A stretch of DNA of 12,552 nucleotides, taken from positions 1-12,552 of the forward strand of contig JBEGTZ010000191.1 in the NCBI GenBank assembly GCA_041179125.1, in the 5' to 3' direction. This stretch comes from CAMCXE01 sp041179125. Its GTDB lineage: Bacteria; Pseudomonadota; Gammaproteobacteria; Pseudomonadales; Cellvibrionaceae. Each line of letters opens with the position of its first letter. Position 1 is the stretch's first letter. Shown here piece by piece: positions 6,074 through 12,552 of this stretch. Made by a program: the position numbers and the translations under genes. The notes under the pieces were generated by a model. It saw only the letters and a list, made by a program, of their open reading frames with translations, made no database searches and was not told where the DNA came from.

Positions 6074-7309
6074 TCAGAGCTGATCGGGGCGGACACGCTG
6101 TGCGACCCAGGCCACCAAGGCGTGAGCAAGCTGCACTTTACTGCGTGTGGTGAGTGTAGTTGAACCCTGCTGATCCATAAGCAGCAGGGCGTTGTGGTCA
6201 CTGTTAAACCCCAAACCGGGGATAGAGACATCATTCGCGGCGATGGCATCCAAACCTTTTGCCTGCATTTTAGCCTGTGCATGGGCCTGTAATGCTTGTG
6301 TTTCCGCCGCAAACCCCAGCACAAACGCGCGCGGGTTGACGGCGCGCAGGGTGCGGGTTAGCTGGGCCAGAATATCCGGGTTCTTCACCAGGGCAAGCGT
6401 CAGCGTATCGGTGGATTTTTTGATTTTCTGCTCGGCTACCTCCGCTGGGCGGTAATCGGCCACGGCGGCGGCGCATATTAATACATCCACTTGAGCAATC
6501 ACTGTTTCACAGACATTAAGCATTTCCAGCGCGCTTACGACTTCAATCCGCCGCACACCGGCAGGGCAGGGCAGGGCCGTGGGGCCGGAGACCAAAGTGA
6601 CCACCGCCCCGGCCCGCGCAGCCTGGGCGGCCAGGGCATAACCCATTTTGCCGGAGCTGTGATTGCTTAGGTAACGCACCGGATCCAGTGCCTCCCGCGT
6701 GGGGCCTGCGGTGATCAGCCAGTGCTGGCCGGTTAAATCCACCCCGTCGGCCAAATGCTCAAGCAGGTGTGTGCATATCGCCTGCGGTTCCCACATACGG
6801 CCAGGGCCTAAGTCGCCACAGGCCTGCTCACCCTCAGCTGGCCCTAAAAATTGCGCACCGCGCTCAGCCAATAGCGCGCAATTGGCTTGAGTAGCCGGGT
6901 GCCGCCACATCGCCTGGTTCATGGCGGGTGCCAAAAACAGCGGCGCGGCGCTTGCCAAGCATAGGGTGGTGAGTAAATCGTTGGCCATACCCGCACTTAA
7001 GCGCGCTAAAAAATCCGCACTGGCCGGGGCAATCACAAGAGCATCCGCCCAGCGCGCCAGCTCAATATGCCCCATAGCCGCCTCGGCGCTGGGGTCTAAT
7101 AAGTCGGTATGTACCGGCTGCCCGCTCAGCGCTTGTAAGGTTAACGGCGTGATAAACGCCTGCGCCGCCGGGGTCATCACCACCTTTACCTGCGCGCCCT
7201 GTTTGCACAGCAGGCGCGTCAATTCAGCGGCTTTATACGCCGCGATACCGCCGGTGATGCCCAGAAGAATGTTAATGCGTTCAAGTGGTGGTGAAATCGG
7301 CACGGTCAA
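6074..7309 (-). CDS. coaBC: Bifunctional phosphopantothenoylcysteine decarboxylase / phosphopantothenate-cysteine ligase
   Basis: This protein of about 411 aa makes 4'-phosphopantetheine precursor from phosphopantothenate and cysteine in coenzyme A synthesis. The N-terminal CoaC flavoprotein domain has ITGGIAAYKAAEL (18-30), catalytic His81 in GHIELARWAD, PASAD (95-99), PAMN (128-131) and the lid cysteine Cys164 in EQACGDLGPG. The C-terminal CoaB domain starts near 195 and has ITAGPTREALDPVR, LSNHSSGKMG and the AAAVADYRP motif. No ATG exists in the N-terminal region; TTG 7309 or GTG 7303 must serve, behind GGAAAC. The stop is 10 nt before algC, whose ribosome site overlaps it, so the two are translationally coupled. 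In relatives dut sits between them; here it is absent. Confidence 0.95.
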   Translation of the reverse strand: MTVPISPPLERINILLGITGGIAAYKAAELTRLLCKQGAQVKVVMTPAAQAFITPLTLQALSGQPVHTDLLDPSAEAAMGHIELARWADALVIAPASADFLARLSAGMANDLLTTLCLASAAPLFLAPAMNQAMWRHPATQANCALLAERGAQFLGPAEGEQACGDLGPGRMWEPQAICTHLLEHLADGVDLTGQHWLITAGPTREALDPVRYLSNHSSGKMGYALAAQAARAGAVVTLVSGPTALPCPAGVRRIEVVSALEMLNVCETVIAQVDVLICAAAVADYRPAEVAEQKIKKSTDTLTLALVKNPDILAQLTRTLRAVNPRAFVLGFAAETQALQAHAQAKMQAKGLDAIAANDVSIPGLGFNSDHNALLLMDQQGSTTLTTRSKVQLAHALVAWVAQRVRPDQL

Positions 7310-7353
7310 CGGGTTTCCAATCGGTAAAACGGCGCTTAAGATAACACTTTGGT

Positions 7354-7526
7354 GAGCCTAAAAGCCTCACCTGAATCACTCAAACTGGCGATCTTCCTTG
7401 GCCTGTTTAGTGAAAGTTAAAAAACTCGAACCGCCCGTGCCGAAATTGCCGGAACGTTTTAGCTTTCACGAACCGAACCAATGGCTTACACCGCTTTTTA
7501 CCCCAACCCAAGCACGGGTTTTAAGG
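7354..7526 (+). mobile_element. Diverged MITE-like element, copy 3 (coaBC-radC intergenic)
   Basis: This stretch aligns end to end with the copy after radC, in the same orientation, but is much more diverged. Shared blocks are GA-CCTAAAA-CCTCA at the left end, AAAGTTAAAAA in the middle, AGCTTTCAC, and ACCAATGGCTTACAC-GCTTTT (one mismatch in 22). The spacing of the blocks is kept. The right end overlaps the radC Shine-Dalgarno AAGGAA (7523-7528), so any radC promoter must lie in or at the edge of the element. It also fills most of the divergent coaBC/radC region. Confidence 0.65.
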
Positions 7527-7535
7527 AATGACATC

Positions 7536-8213
7536 ATGTCCATCAAAGACTGGCCAGAACACGAGCGCCCGCGTGAAAAACTGCTCGCTCAAGGCCCCGC
7601 AGCCCTCTCCGACGCCGAACTCTTAGCCATTTTTTTACGCACCGGCATCAGCGGTAAATCCGCCGTAGACCTAGCCCGCGAGCAGCTTCGCCACTTCGGC
7701 AGCCTAAGAGCACTGCTCGCCGCCGACGTGCAGGCCTTCTGCCAGGCCGAAGGCCTAGGCCCGGCCAAATTCACCCAGCTGCAAGCGGTGGTGGAAATGG
7801 CCCGCAGGCACCTGGCTGAAGGCCTAAGTGAGCGCTGCGTGCTCACCTCGCCGCAGGCCGTCAAACGCTACCTCATCGCCCAACTGCGCCACCGCCCCGC
7901 TGAAGCCTTCGCCTGTTTATTCCTCGACAACCAAAACCGTCTGATCGTATTTGAAACCCTGTTCCACGGCACCATCGACGGCGCCAGTGTTTACCCCCGC
8001 GAAGTGGTGCGCCGGGTGCTGGCCCACAATGCCGCCGCCGTCATCTTCGCCCACAACCACCCTTCAGGAATTGCCGAACCCAGCCGCGCCGACCACGCCA
8101 TCACCCAACGCCTGCAAAACGCCCTCGCCCTTATCGACGTGCGCGTGCTGGATCACCTCATCATTGGAGAAGGCGAGCCGGTTTCTTTTGCGGAGCAGGG
8201 TTGGTTGGCTTGA
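7536..8213 (+). CDS. radC: RadC family JAB/MPN-domain protein
   Basis: A 225-aa protein, the normal family length. I chose ATG 7536 because AAGGAA is 7 nt upstream and MSIKDWPEHERPREKLL is the usual RadC start; the open frame from 7398 only translates the repeat element. Residues about 1-95 hold the helix-hairpin-helix-like part (ALSDAELLAIFLRTG, EGLGPAKFTQLQA). Residues 103-225 form the JAB/MPN+ metalloprotease-like domain with Glu140, HGTIDGASVYPREVVRR, and the zinc motif HNHPSGIAEPSRAD (His173, His175, Asp186). Despite its name, a DNA-repair role has not been upheld in E. coli, and the biochemical activity of the family is unclear. It lies divergent from coaBC as in pseudomonads and is flanked on both sides by copies of the same repeat element. 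Confidence 0.95.
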   Translation: MSIKDWPEHERPREKLLAQGPAALSDAELLAIFLRTGISGKSAVDLAREQLRHFGSLRALLAADVQAFCQAEGLGPAKFTQLQAVVEMARRHLAEGLSERCVLTSPQAVKRYLIAQLRHRPAEAFACLFLDNQNRLIVFETLFHGTIDGASVYPREVVRRVLAHNAAAVIFAHNHPSGIAEPSRADHAITQRLQNALALIDVRVLDHLIIGEGEPVSFAEQGWLA

Positions 8214-8382
8214 ACCTAAAAACCTCAGTTGGATCACCCAAGTCTGCGCAACCCCTTGGTATGCCTAGCAAAAGTTAAAAATTTGAACAACCAATAAGGT
8301 TGCCCTGCATTTTTAACTTTCACTAGACATACCAATGGCTTACACAGCTTTTGGGCGCTCAACTGAGGTTTCTAGGATTAAC
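8213..8382 (+). mobile_element. MITE-like palindromic element, copy 2 (immediately after radC)
   Basis: This 170-bp element begins at the last base of the radC stop codon. Terminal inverted repeats are AACCTAAAAACCTCAGTTG at the left and CAACTGAGGTTTCTAGG at the right. The centre holds AAAGTTAAAAATTTGAACAA and a matching AATAAGGTTG...TTTTTAACTTTCACTAG arm, so it can form a long stem. It is nearly the exact reverse complement of the copy at 3323-3498. As RNA it could serve as a 3' hairpin for radC. Confidence 0.8.
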
Positions 8383-8404
8383 AGTGTCCGCACCATTTCA
8401 CCCT

Positions 8405-8479
8405 GTAGGGGCGCGATTCATCGCGCCTTGGTTGATGGTTTTCGGCGGTTTAATTGGGCGCAATGAATTGTGCCCTACG
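8405..8479. repeat. Pair of inverted GTAGGGGCGC-type palindromes
   Basis: GGCGCGAT-TC-ATCGCGCC (8410-8427, preceded by GTAGG) and GGGCGCAAT-GA-ATTGTGCCC (8456-8475, followed by TACG) are two hairpins of one family in opposite orientation, 28 nt apart. The first matches, reversed, the palindrome at 3547-3569. The region 8214-8538 contains only these repeats, element copy 2 and a terminator-like stem. Confidence 0.7.
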
Positions 8480-8500
8480 CAGGAATGATGCCCGAAAATA

Positions 8501-8528
8501 AAAAATCGGCTGAATAGTTGCGATTTTT
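8501..8528 (-). terminator. Probable terminator of the beta-glucosidase gene
   Basis: AAAAATCG (8501-8508) pairs with CGATTTTT (8521-8528) around a 12-nt loop, 10 nt past the stop codon at 8539. On the minus strand the stem is followed by TTATTTT. The stem is AT-rich, so strength is doubtful. Confidence 0.5.
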
Positions 8529-8538
8529 TTACAACCAC

Positions 8539-10845
8539 TTATCGCTTAACTTTATTTTTTTCCTTAAGCGTTTTATTAGTCTCAAGCGGAACCTCTGGCG
8601 CCAACGTCAGGCGTACTGATTTTTCCGTATCAGAACTGCCGCCAATAAACACATCAAATTCACCCGCCTCAACACCAAAACTCATATCCAACCGATAAAA
8701 CGCCAACATATCCGGCGTTATTTCAAAACTTATTTTGCGGCTTTCGCCTGGCTGTAACAGCACTTTTTGAAATCCTTTTAATTCTTTTACTGGCCGCGAA
8801 ACACTGGCAATCGGGTCGTTAATATACAGCTGCGCTACTTCCTCACCGGCTATTTTACCGCTGTTGGTGAGCGTAACTGTGGCGGTGATGCCCGTGCCCA
8901 TAGCCAGGGCGGCGCTGCTTAAACGCAAATCACTGTAGGTGAATTCCGTATAACTCAGGCCGTAACCAAAAGGATAAAGTGCAGAATTGGCGACATCCAC
9001 ATAACGGCTTTTATAGGTGCGGGTGTTGGCTTCGGGTTGGGCTTTATTATCGGTGGGCCGCCCGGTGGGCAAGTGGTTATAAAACAGCGGCACCTGGCCT
9101 ATGCTGCGGGGGAAACTCATGGGCAATTTACCGCTGGGGTTGTAATCGCCAAATAACACATCCGCCACCGCATTACCCGCTTCAGTACCTAAATGCCAAG
9201 TTTGTAAAATAGCATCGGCTTTTTTCTCGGCGTTCATTAATGTTAATGGGCGGCCTGAACTGACCAATAAAATAACCGGTTTATTGGTATCGGCAATGGC
9301 GCGCAATAAATTACTTTGGTGGCCGGGGAAATCTAACGAGGTGCGCGCGCCGTCTTCACCCACTAACGAGGTGGGTTCGCCCAATGCCATCACCACGTAA
9401 TCCGCTTGTAATGCCAGGCTTACTGCTTTGCCAATATCGCGGGCGTCGCAGGCGAATAAAAAACTACAGCCCGCTGTGGAAATAATTTTAGTTTTCGGGT
9501 CAACCGCATTTTTAATGCCCTCCAAAATAGACACGGGGTCCGCCGGGTTGGAAAATAACGCCCAGGTGGAATTTTGGTCTACTTTACTGTCCGCCATAGG
9601 GCCAATCACCGCGAGGGTGCGGATTTTTTTCGGCAGCGGTAAAATATTTTTATCATTTTTTAATAACACAATGGAACGCTTGGCAATATCCCGTGCGAGC
9701 TTGCGGTGTTTATCCGAAAATATCACCGCCTCGCGCACTTTATTATCCGGCAAATATTTATACGGGTCGTCAAATAACCCTAAGCGGTTTTTAAGCGTTA
9801 ATATGCGTTTAACAGCATTATTTAATTGCGCTTCAGTAATTTTTTGCTCGGCCAATAAAGCCGGTAAGTGGCTGGTGTAGGCGTTGGCCATCATGTCCAT
9901 ATCCGTACTGGCAACAAAGGCTTTTAACGCTGCGTCTTTTAAATCGCGCACCACACCGTGGGCGATTAATTCTTTAATGGCTTCATAATCCGTTACAACC
10001 GGGCCGTTAAATTGCCATTCAGTGCGCAAAATTTGTTGCATTAAAAATGGGTCCATTACCGCAGGTACACCATTTAATGTATTAAATGCACTCATCACCG
10101 TGGCGGCGCCTGCGTCCAATGCGGCTTTGTAAGGTGGCAAATACACTTCACGCAGGCTGCGCTCACTCATATCCACCGAGTTATATTCCCGCCCAGCCTC
10201 AGGCGCGCCGTAGGCTGCGAAGTGTTTAACCGTGGCCGCGATGGTGTCCGGTGCGGATAAATCATCCCCCTGAAAACCTTTTACACGGGCCTTGGCAATA
10301 ACAGAGCCTAAGTAGGGGTCTTCCCCTGCGCCTTCAATAATGCGGCCCCAACGCGGGTTGCGGGAAATATCCACCATCGGGGCGAAAGTCCAATTCACAC
10401 CGGATACCGCTGCTTCTTCAGCGGCCATACGGGCGGATTGGCGAATCAGTTCTAAATCCCAACTGGCCGCTTCAGCCAGGGGTAATGGCGTGGTGGTGCG
10501 GTAGCCGTGGATGACATCGGCGGCAATAATAATAGGGATTTTAAGCCGCGATTCTTCCACCGCAATACGCTGTAATTGGCGAATATAATCGGCGTTATTA
10601 ATATTAAAAAAACCGGCCACTTGGCCTGCTTTAATCATGGCCATGTGTTTTTCAGGGCTTGGCAGCCCTTCAATAACGTCGGTGGCATTTTGCGTGCCGG
10701 CAATAATATTTAATTGGCCCGCTTTTTCCTCCGGCGACATTTGTTTGATTAATTCATCAATTTGTTTTTCAGTTAAAGCGATGCTTTGGCTGCTGAGGGA
10801 TAACAAGGCACCAAGGCTCAGTGCGCGTAAAAAAAGGTGGATCAT
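8539..10845 (-). CDS. bglX: Periplasmic beta-glucosidase, glycoside hydrolase family 3 (BglX-like)
   Basis: This 768-aa protein matches the ~765-aa BglX family. A signal peptide covers residues 1-23 (ending SIA before LTEKQ), so it acts in the periplasm or outside. The N-terminal GH3 TIM barrel (about 25-355) has KHFAAYG (207-213) with substrate-contacting Lys/His and the nucleophile Asp286 in GPVVTDYEAIKEL. The alpha/beta sandwich (about 385-585) carries the likely acid/base Glu497 in GEDGARTSLDFP and the typical KPVILLVSSGRPL strand. A C-terminal fibronectin-III-like domain (about 650-750) includes AQLYINDPIASVSRPVKELK. It hydrolyses beta-glucosides such as cello-oligosaccharides, consistent with a plant-polymer-degrading host. 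The tail ends in a Lys-rich stretch. ATG 10845 has a weak CGAGAT site. No transporter or regulator gene is adjacent, and exact sugar specificity cannot be read from sequence. Confidence 0.94.
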   Translation of the reverse strand: MIHLFLRALSLGALLSLSSQSIALTEKQIDELIKQMSPEEKAGQLNIIAGTQNATDVIEGLPSPEKHMAMIKAGQVAGFFNINNADYIRQLQRIAVEESRLKIPIIIAADVIHGYRTTTPLPLAEAASWDLELIRQSARMAAEEAAVSGVNWTFAPMVDISRNPRWGRIIEGAGEDPYLGSVIAKARVKGFQGDDLSAPDTIAATVKHFAAYGAPEAGREYNSVDMSERSLREVYLPPYKAALDAGAATVMSAFNTLNGVPAVMDPFLMQQILRTEWQFNGPVVTDYEAIKELIAHGVVRDLKDAALKAFVASTDMDMMANAYTSHLPALLAEQKITEAQLNNAVKRILTLKNRLGLFDDPYKYLPDNKVREAVIFSDKHRKLARDIAKRSIVLLKNDKNILPLPKKIRTLAVIGPMADSKVDQNSTWALFSNPADPVSILEGIKNAVDPKTKIISTAGCSFLFACDARDIGKAVSLALQADYVVMALGEPTSLVGEDGARTSLDFPGHQSNLLRAIADTNKPVILLVSSGRPLTLMNAEKKADAILQTWHLGTEAGNAVADVLFGDYNPSGKLPMSFPRSIGQVPLFYNHLPTGRPTDNKAQPEANTRTYKSRYVDVANSALYPFGYGLSYTEFTYSDLRLSSAALAMGTGITATVTLTNSGKIAGEEVAQLYINDPIASVSRPVKELKGFQKVLLQPGESRKISFEITPDMLAFYRLDMSFGVEAGEFDVFIGGSSDTEKSVRLTLAPEVPLETNKTLKEKNKVKR

Positions 10846-10949
10846 GAATTATCTCGTAATGGCATCTCGCCATGTGGGTGAATATATAGGTAAGCTTGCG
10901 ACAACCCCTATCTCAAACTAAAGCACTCCGCTGCCAGGATGACAAGTTT
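10846..10949. promoter_or_regulatory. Divergent intergenic region upstream of bglX
   Basis: This 104-nt region must hold the bglX promoter on the minus strand. TATATT (10886-10881) is a plausible -10, but no good -35 is at the right distance. A small inverted repeat, ATGGC-ATCTC-GCCAT (10860-10874), lies in the presumed bglX leader and could be a regulator site or simply a weak hairpin. Confidence 0.35.
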
Positions 10950-11039
10950 ATGCACCATTTCATCAAGGCAGCCTGCTGCGGCGCGTTTATTATCCCGCAT
11001 TGGCCGAAAGCGGTGTTAACCCTATTGGCCAAACTATGA
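10950..11039 (+). CDS. Possible 29-aa ORF overlapping the next gene
   Basis: ATG 10950 is preceded by AGGA with 9-nt spacing and opens a 29-codon frame beginning MHHFIKAACCGAF and ending LTLLAKL. Its TGA (11037-11039) overlaps the ATG at 11036 of the 118-aa gene, giving an ATGA-type coupling junction. The downstream gene has no ribosome site of its own, which makes a translated upstream ORF plausible. No family is recognised. It may also be chance. Confidence 0.3.
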   Translation: MHHFIKAACCGAFIIPHWPKAVLTLLAKL

Positions 11040-11392
11040 TGCTCTCCCTCCCCACCCCCAAAGAACACGCGGATTTTGCCCTGCTCACCAGCCCAGAGGG
11101 TGAATTTTGGCTGGCCTACGAACTAGAACGAGATTTTTTATCCGCCCCCAGGTGTTTTGCCGTACTCAACGGAAGTTTGGGGGCAGAAGGGCAAATGGCC
11201 TGGCTGCAACCGGCGCAAGAGCCTGCGGAAGATTTTTTAGTGTTCGACAATGGCCTGTATTTTTTGAGTTTAAGCAACGCGCAGCAGGAATTAAGGCTTG
11301 CAGCCTGCACGCTTAAATTGATTGAAACGCTGTACCACCAGCAAGGCCCGCAAGCAGCACTTTTGACGAGCTTAAATCGGATAGAGGGATAA
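11036..11392 (+). CDS. Hypothetical protein, 118 aa, unrecognised
   Basis: I do not recognise this protein. From ATG 11036 it reads MMLSLPTPKEHADFALLTSPEGEF and continues as a mix of strands and helices. It is acidic and rich in Leu and Ala, with no signal peptide, transmembrane segment or metal motif, so it is probably cytoplasmic. ATG 11039 or TTG 11000 are alternative starts; none has a good Shine-Dalgarno. The frame is open back to a stop at 10940 and the residues there (YAPFHQGSLLRRVYYPALAE) look fairly protein-like, so the true N terminus may be longer. Codon use resembles the neighbours. It is followed by a nested hairpin and then the outer-membrane protein gene on the same strand. Confidence 0.6.
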   Translation: MMLSLPTPKEHADFALLTSPEGEFWLAYELERDFLSAPRCFAVLNGSLGAEGQMAWLQPAQEPAEDFLVFDNGLYFLSLSNAQQELRLAACTLKLIETLYHQQGPQAALLTSLNRIEG

Positions 11393-11393
11393 C

Positions 11394-11438
11394 GCCCAAT
11401 TTTTGCGCGCGTCGGTTTCTAGGTGAAACCGTTTGGGC
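11394..11438 (+). terminator. Nested hairpin after the 118-aa gene
   Basis: An inner stem CGGTTTC-TAGGT-GAAACCG (11413-11431) lies inside an outer pair GCCCAA (11394-11399) / TTGGGC (11433-11438). It begins 2 nt after the stop codon. No long T-run follows, so it may be a weak terminator or a 3' stabilising structure. Confidence 0.4.
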
Positions 11439-11472
11439 TATGCTGCACTACACCGCTACTGACTCAGCATCC

Positions 11473-11508
11473 TCGGCTACTTAAAATAAATCGGCTACTT
11501 AAAATAAA
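11473..11508 (+). repeat. Exact 18-bp tandem duplication upstream of the Omp85-like gene
   Basis: TCGGCTACTTAAAATAAA occurs at 11473-11490 and again at 11491-11508, ending 4 nt before the next start codon. Each copy contains TAAAAT, one base off a consensus -10. No ribosome binding site is visible in either copy. Confidence 0.9.
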
Positions 11509-11512
11509 AATA

Positions 11513-12552
11513 ATGAACTTTCCTCATTTTGCTTTACTGGCACTCACAGGTTTTTTGTTTTCCAACACAGCGCTCAGCAGTGACGCGCCTATTGTGGAGT
11601 GCCAAACATTCCAGTGGTCACTGGACGACATGGCCAAATTTAAACAAAACCAATTTCCCGCTGATTTTTATCGGCCTTTTGTCGGTAAAAAAATCCGCAC
11701 GCTGCGCATTGAAACCGGCCAAGTATTTGATAAAAACAACCCCAAAGAAAATAATTGGTTATACCGTAGTTTGGATGCGCTACACATTAACACCCGGCCC
11801 AACGTTATTGCCCAACAATTATTATTCCGTGAAGGGGAATTATTAGATGAAAATAAAGTGCGCGAATCCGCACGCATTTTGCGTACACGCGGTTATTTAG
11901 CCAGCGCGTTTATCATGCCCGAAACCCTGTGCGGGCAGGAAATTGATTTGGTGGTGATAACACGCGACACCTGGAGCACCGAACCGGATACCAGCATCAG
12001 CCGCAGCGGCGGCGAAAGTAAATCCGGTTTTGGTTTCAGCGAAGGTAATTTATTAGGTTATGGCAATGAATTAGCCATTGGCTACGAAAAAGTGGGCGAA
12101 CGCACTGCTATTAATTACGACTTCAGCAGCCCACATATTTTTAATTCGCATTATTACGCGCACTTAGCCTATGCGGATAAAAGTGATGGAATAGATAAAA
12201 TTGTTGAACTCTCCAAACCGTTTTACTCCTTGCAAACACGCTATGGCTATGGTTTTAGCAGCGAAAATATTACCGAAGCGGAAATAGTACGCTTTGGCGG
12301 CTTGCAACGCACCTCGTATATTCACAGCCGCGAACGCCACGAAATTTACGCAGGCAAGGCAGTTTCTATCACACCCAAATCCACCACGCGGCTATTGGCC
12401 GGTTACTCGATGGATGAGGACGAATACAGCGCAACTTTCGCCACTAAAACACCCTTGCCAAACTATGAAATTAACCGTTATCCCTGGCTGGCCGTGCGCA
12501 AAATTGAAAACCATTTTGGTGCGTTTAAAAACCTACAACAAATACAACGCGT
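11513..12552 (+). CDS. Exported POTRA-domain / Omp85-like outer-membrane protein, N-terminal part (runs off window)
   Basis: ATG 11513 opens a frame that continues past the window end (346 codons seen). Residues 1-22 are a signal peptide (hydrophobic LLALTGFLF, ending TALS). A POTRA-like unit spans about 58-152: KKIRTLRIETGQVFD as first strand, then the helical stretch ARPNV-type RPNVIAQQLLFREGELLDE and VRESARILRTRGYL, and the strand IDLVVITRDTW. This helix-strand order and the 'G-Y' turn are typical of BamA/TamA/ShlB-family POTRAs. From about 165 the sequence has alternating aromatic strands with GNLLGYGNELAIGYEKVGER, as at the start of an Omp85 barrel. Only one POTRA fits before the barrel, fewer than BamA (five) or TamA (three). 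The likely role is in outer-membrane transport or assembly; the substrate is unknown. Cys30 and Cys140 could form a disulfide. Confidence 0.72.
   Translation, partial: MNFPHFALLALTGFLFSNTALSSDAPIVECQTFQWSLDDMAKFKQNQFPADFYRPFVGKKIRTLRIETGQVFDKNNPKENNWLYRSLDALHINTRPNVIAQQLLFREGELLDENKVRESARILRTRGYLASAFIMPETLCGQEIDLVVITRDTWSTEPDTSISRSGGESKSGFGFSEGNLLGYGNELAIGYEKVGERTAINYDFSSPHIFNSHYYAHLAYADKSDGIDKIVELSKPFYSLQTRYGYGFSSENITEAEIVRFGGLQRTSYIHSRERHEIYAGKAVSITPKSTTRLLAGYSMDEDEYSATFATKTPLPNYEINRYPWLAVRKIENHFGAFKNLQQIQR

Noticed and set aside
6064..6324. 87-residue N-terminal extension of AlgC
   Set aside because: It overlaps coaBC in another frame, has Trp/Cys/His-rich non-protein-like composition, and a well-placed GAGGAG precedes GTG 6063.
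7310..7353. Missing dut hidden between coaBC and radC or in another frame of the cluster
   Set aside because: I looked for a ~150-aa dUTPase frame near coaBC/algC; none fits, and the intergenic spaces contain only repeat elements.
7398..7535. 46-residue N-terminal extension of RadC
   Set aside because: It is translation of the diverged repeat element; ATG 7536 has a good ribosome site and gives normal family length.

Overview
The window looks like chromosomal DNA from a gammaproteobacterium. The gene order radC <-> coaBC-algC-argB is the Pseudomonas/Cellvibrio arrangement. A periplasmic GH3 beta-glucosidase and an AlgC fused to a membrane sensor-like domain make a Cellvibrionaceae-type saprophyte my best guess. 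This is inference from gene content only.

Layout. Positions 1-686 (minus): a membrane protein of the DUF6249 type, followed 2 nt later by the start of an ECF-type sigma factor that leaves the window. Positions 853-1534 (plus): a vapBC-like type II toxin-antitoxin pair whose -10 box sits inside a perfect operator-like palindrome. Positions 1566-2255 (minus): what I read as a complete type III toxin-antitoxin locus. It has a strong sigma70 promoter, an RNA antitoxin made of two ~52-nt tandem repeats that can each fold as an H-type pseudoknot, a rho-independent terminator, and a 156-aa ToxN/AbiQ-superfamily (TenpN/CptN-like) endoribonuclease toxin. The two TA modules converge and end 31 nt apart. 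Positions 2347-7309 (minus): argB, algC and coaBC, i.e. arginine, sugar-phosphate and coenzyme A biosynthesis. The dut gene usually found between coaBC and algC is missing. Positions 7536-8213 (plus): radC. Positions 8539-10845 (minus): a secreted beta-glucosidase. Positions 10950-11392 (plus): a possible 29-aa ORF overlapping an unrecognised 118-aa gene. Positions 11513-end (plus): the start of an exported POTRA/Omp85-like outer-membrane protein.

A ~175-bp, largely palindromic MITE-like element occurs three times: between argB and algC, just upstream of radC (diverged, supplying the radC ribosome binding site), and immediately after radC. Two of the copies lie next to shorter GC-rich palindromes sharing the core GTAGGGGCGCGAT. 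The elements occupy most of the intergenic DNA of the metabolic block.

The most interesting locus is the type III TA system at 1566-2255. It depends on non-coding architecture, and a naive reading would call it a longer protein starting at a GTG inside the RNA repeats.
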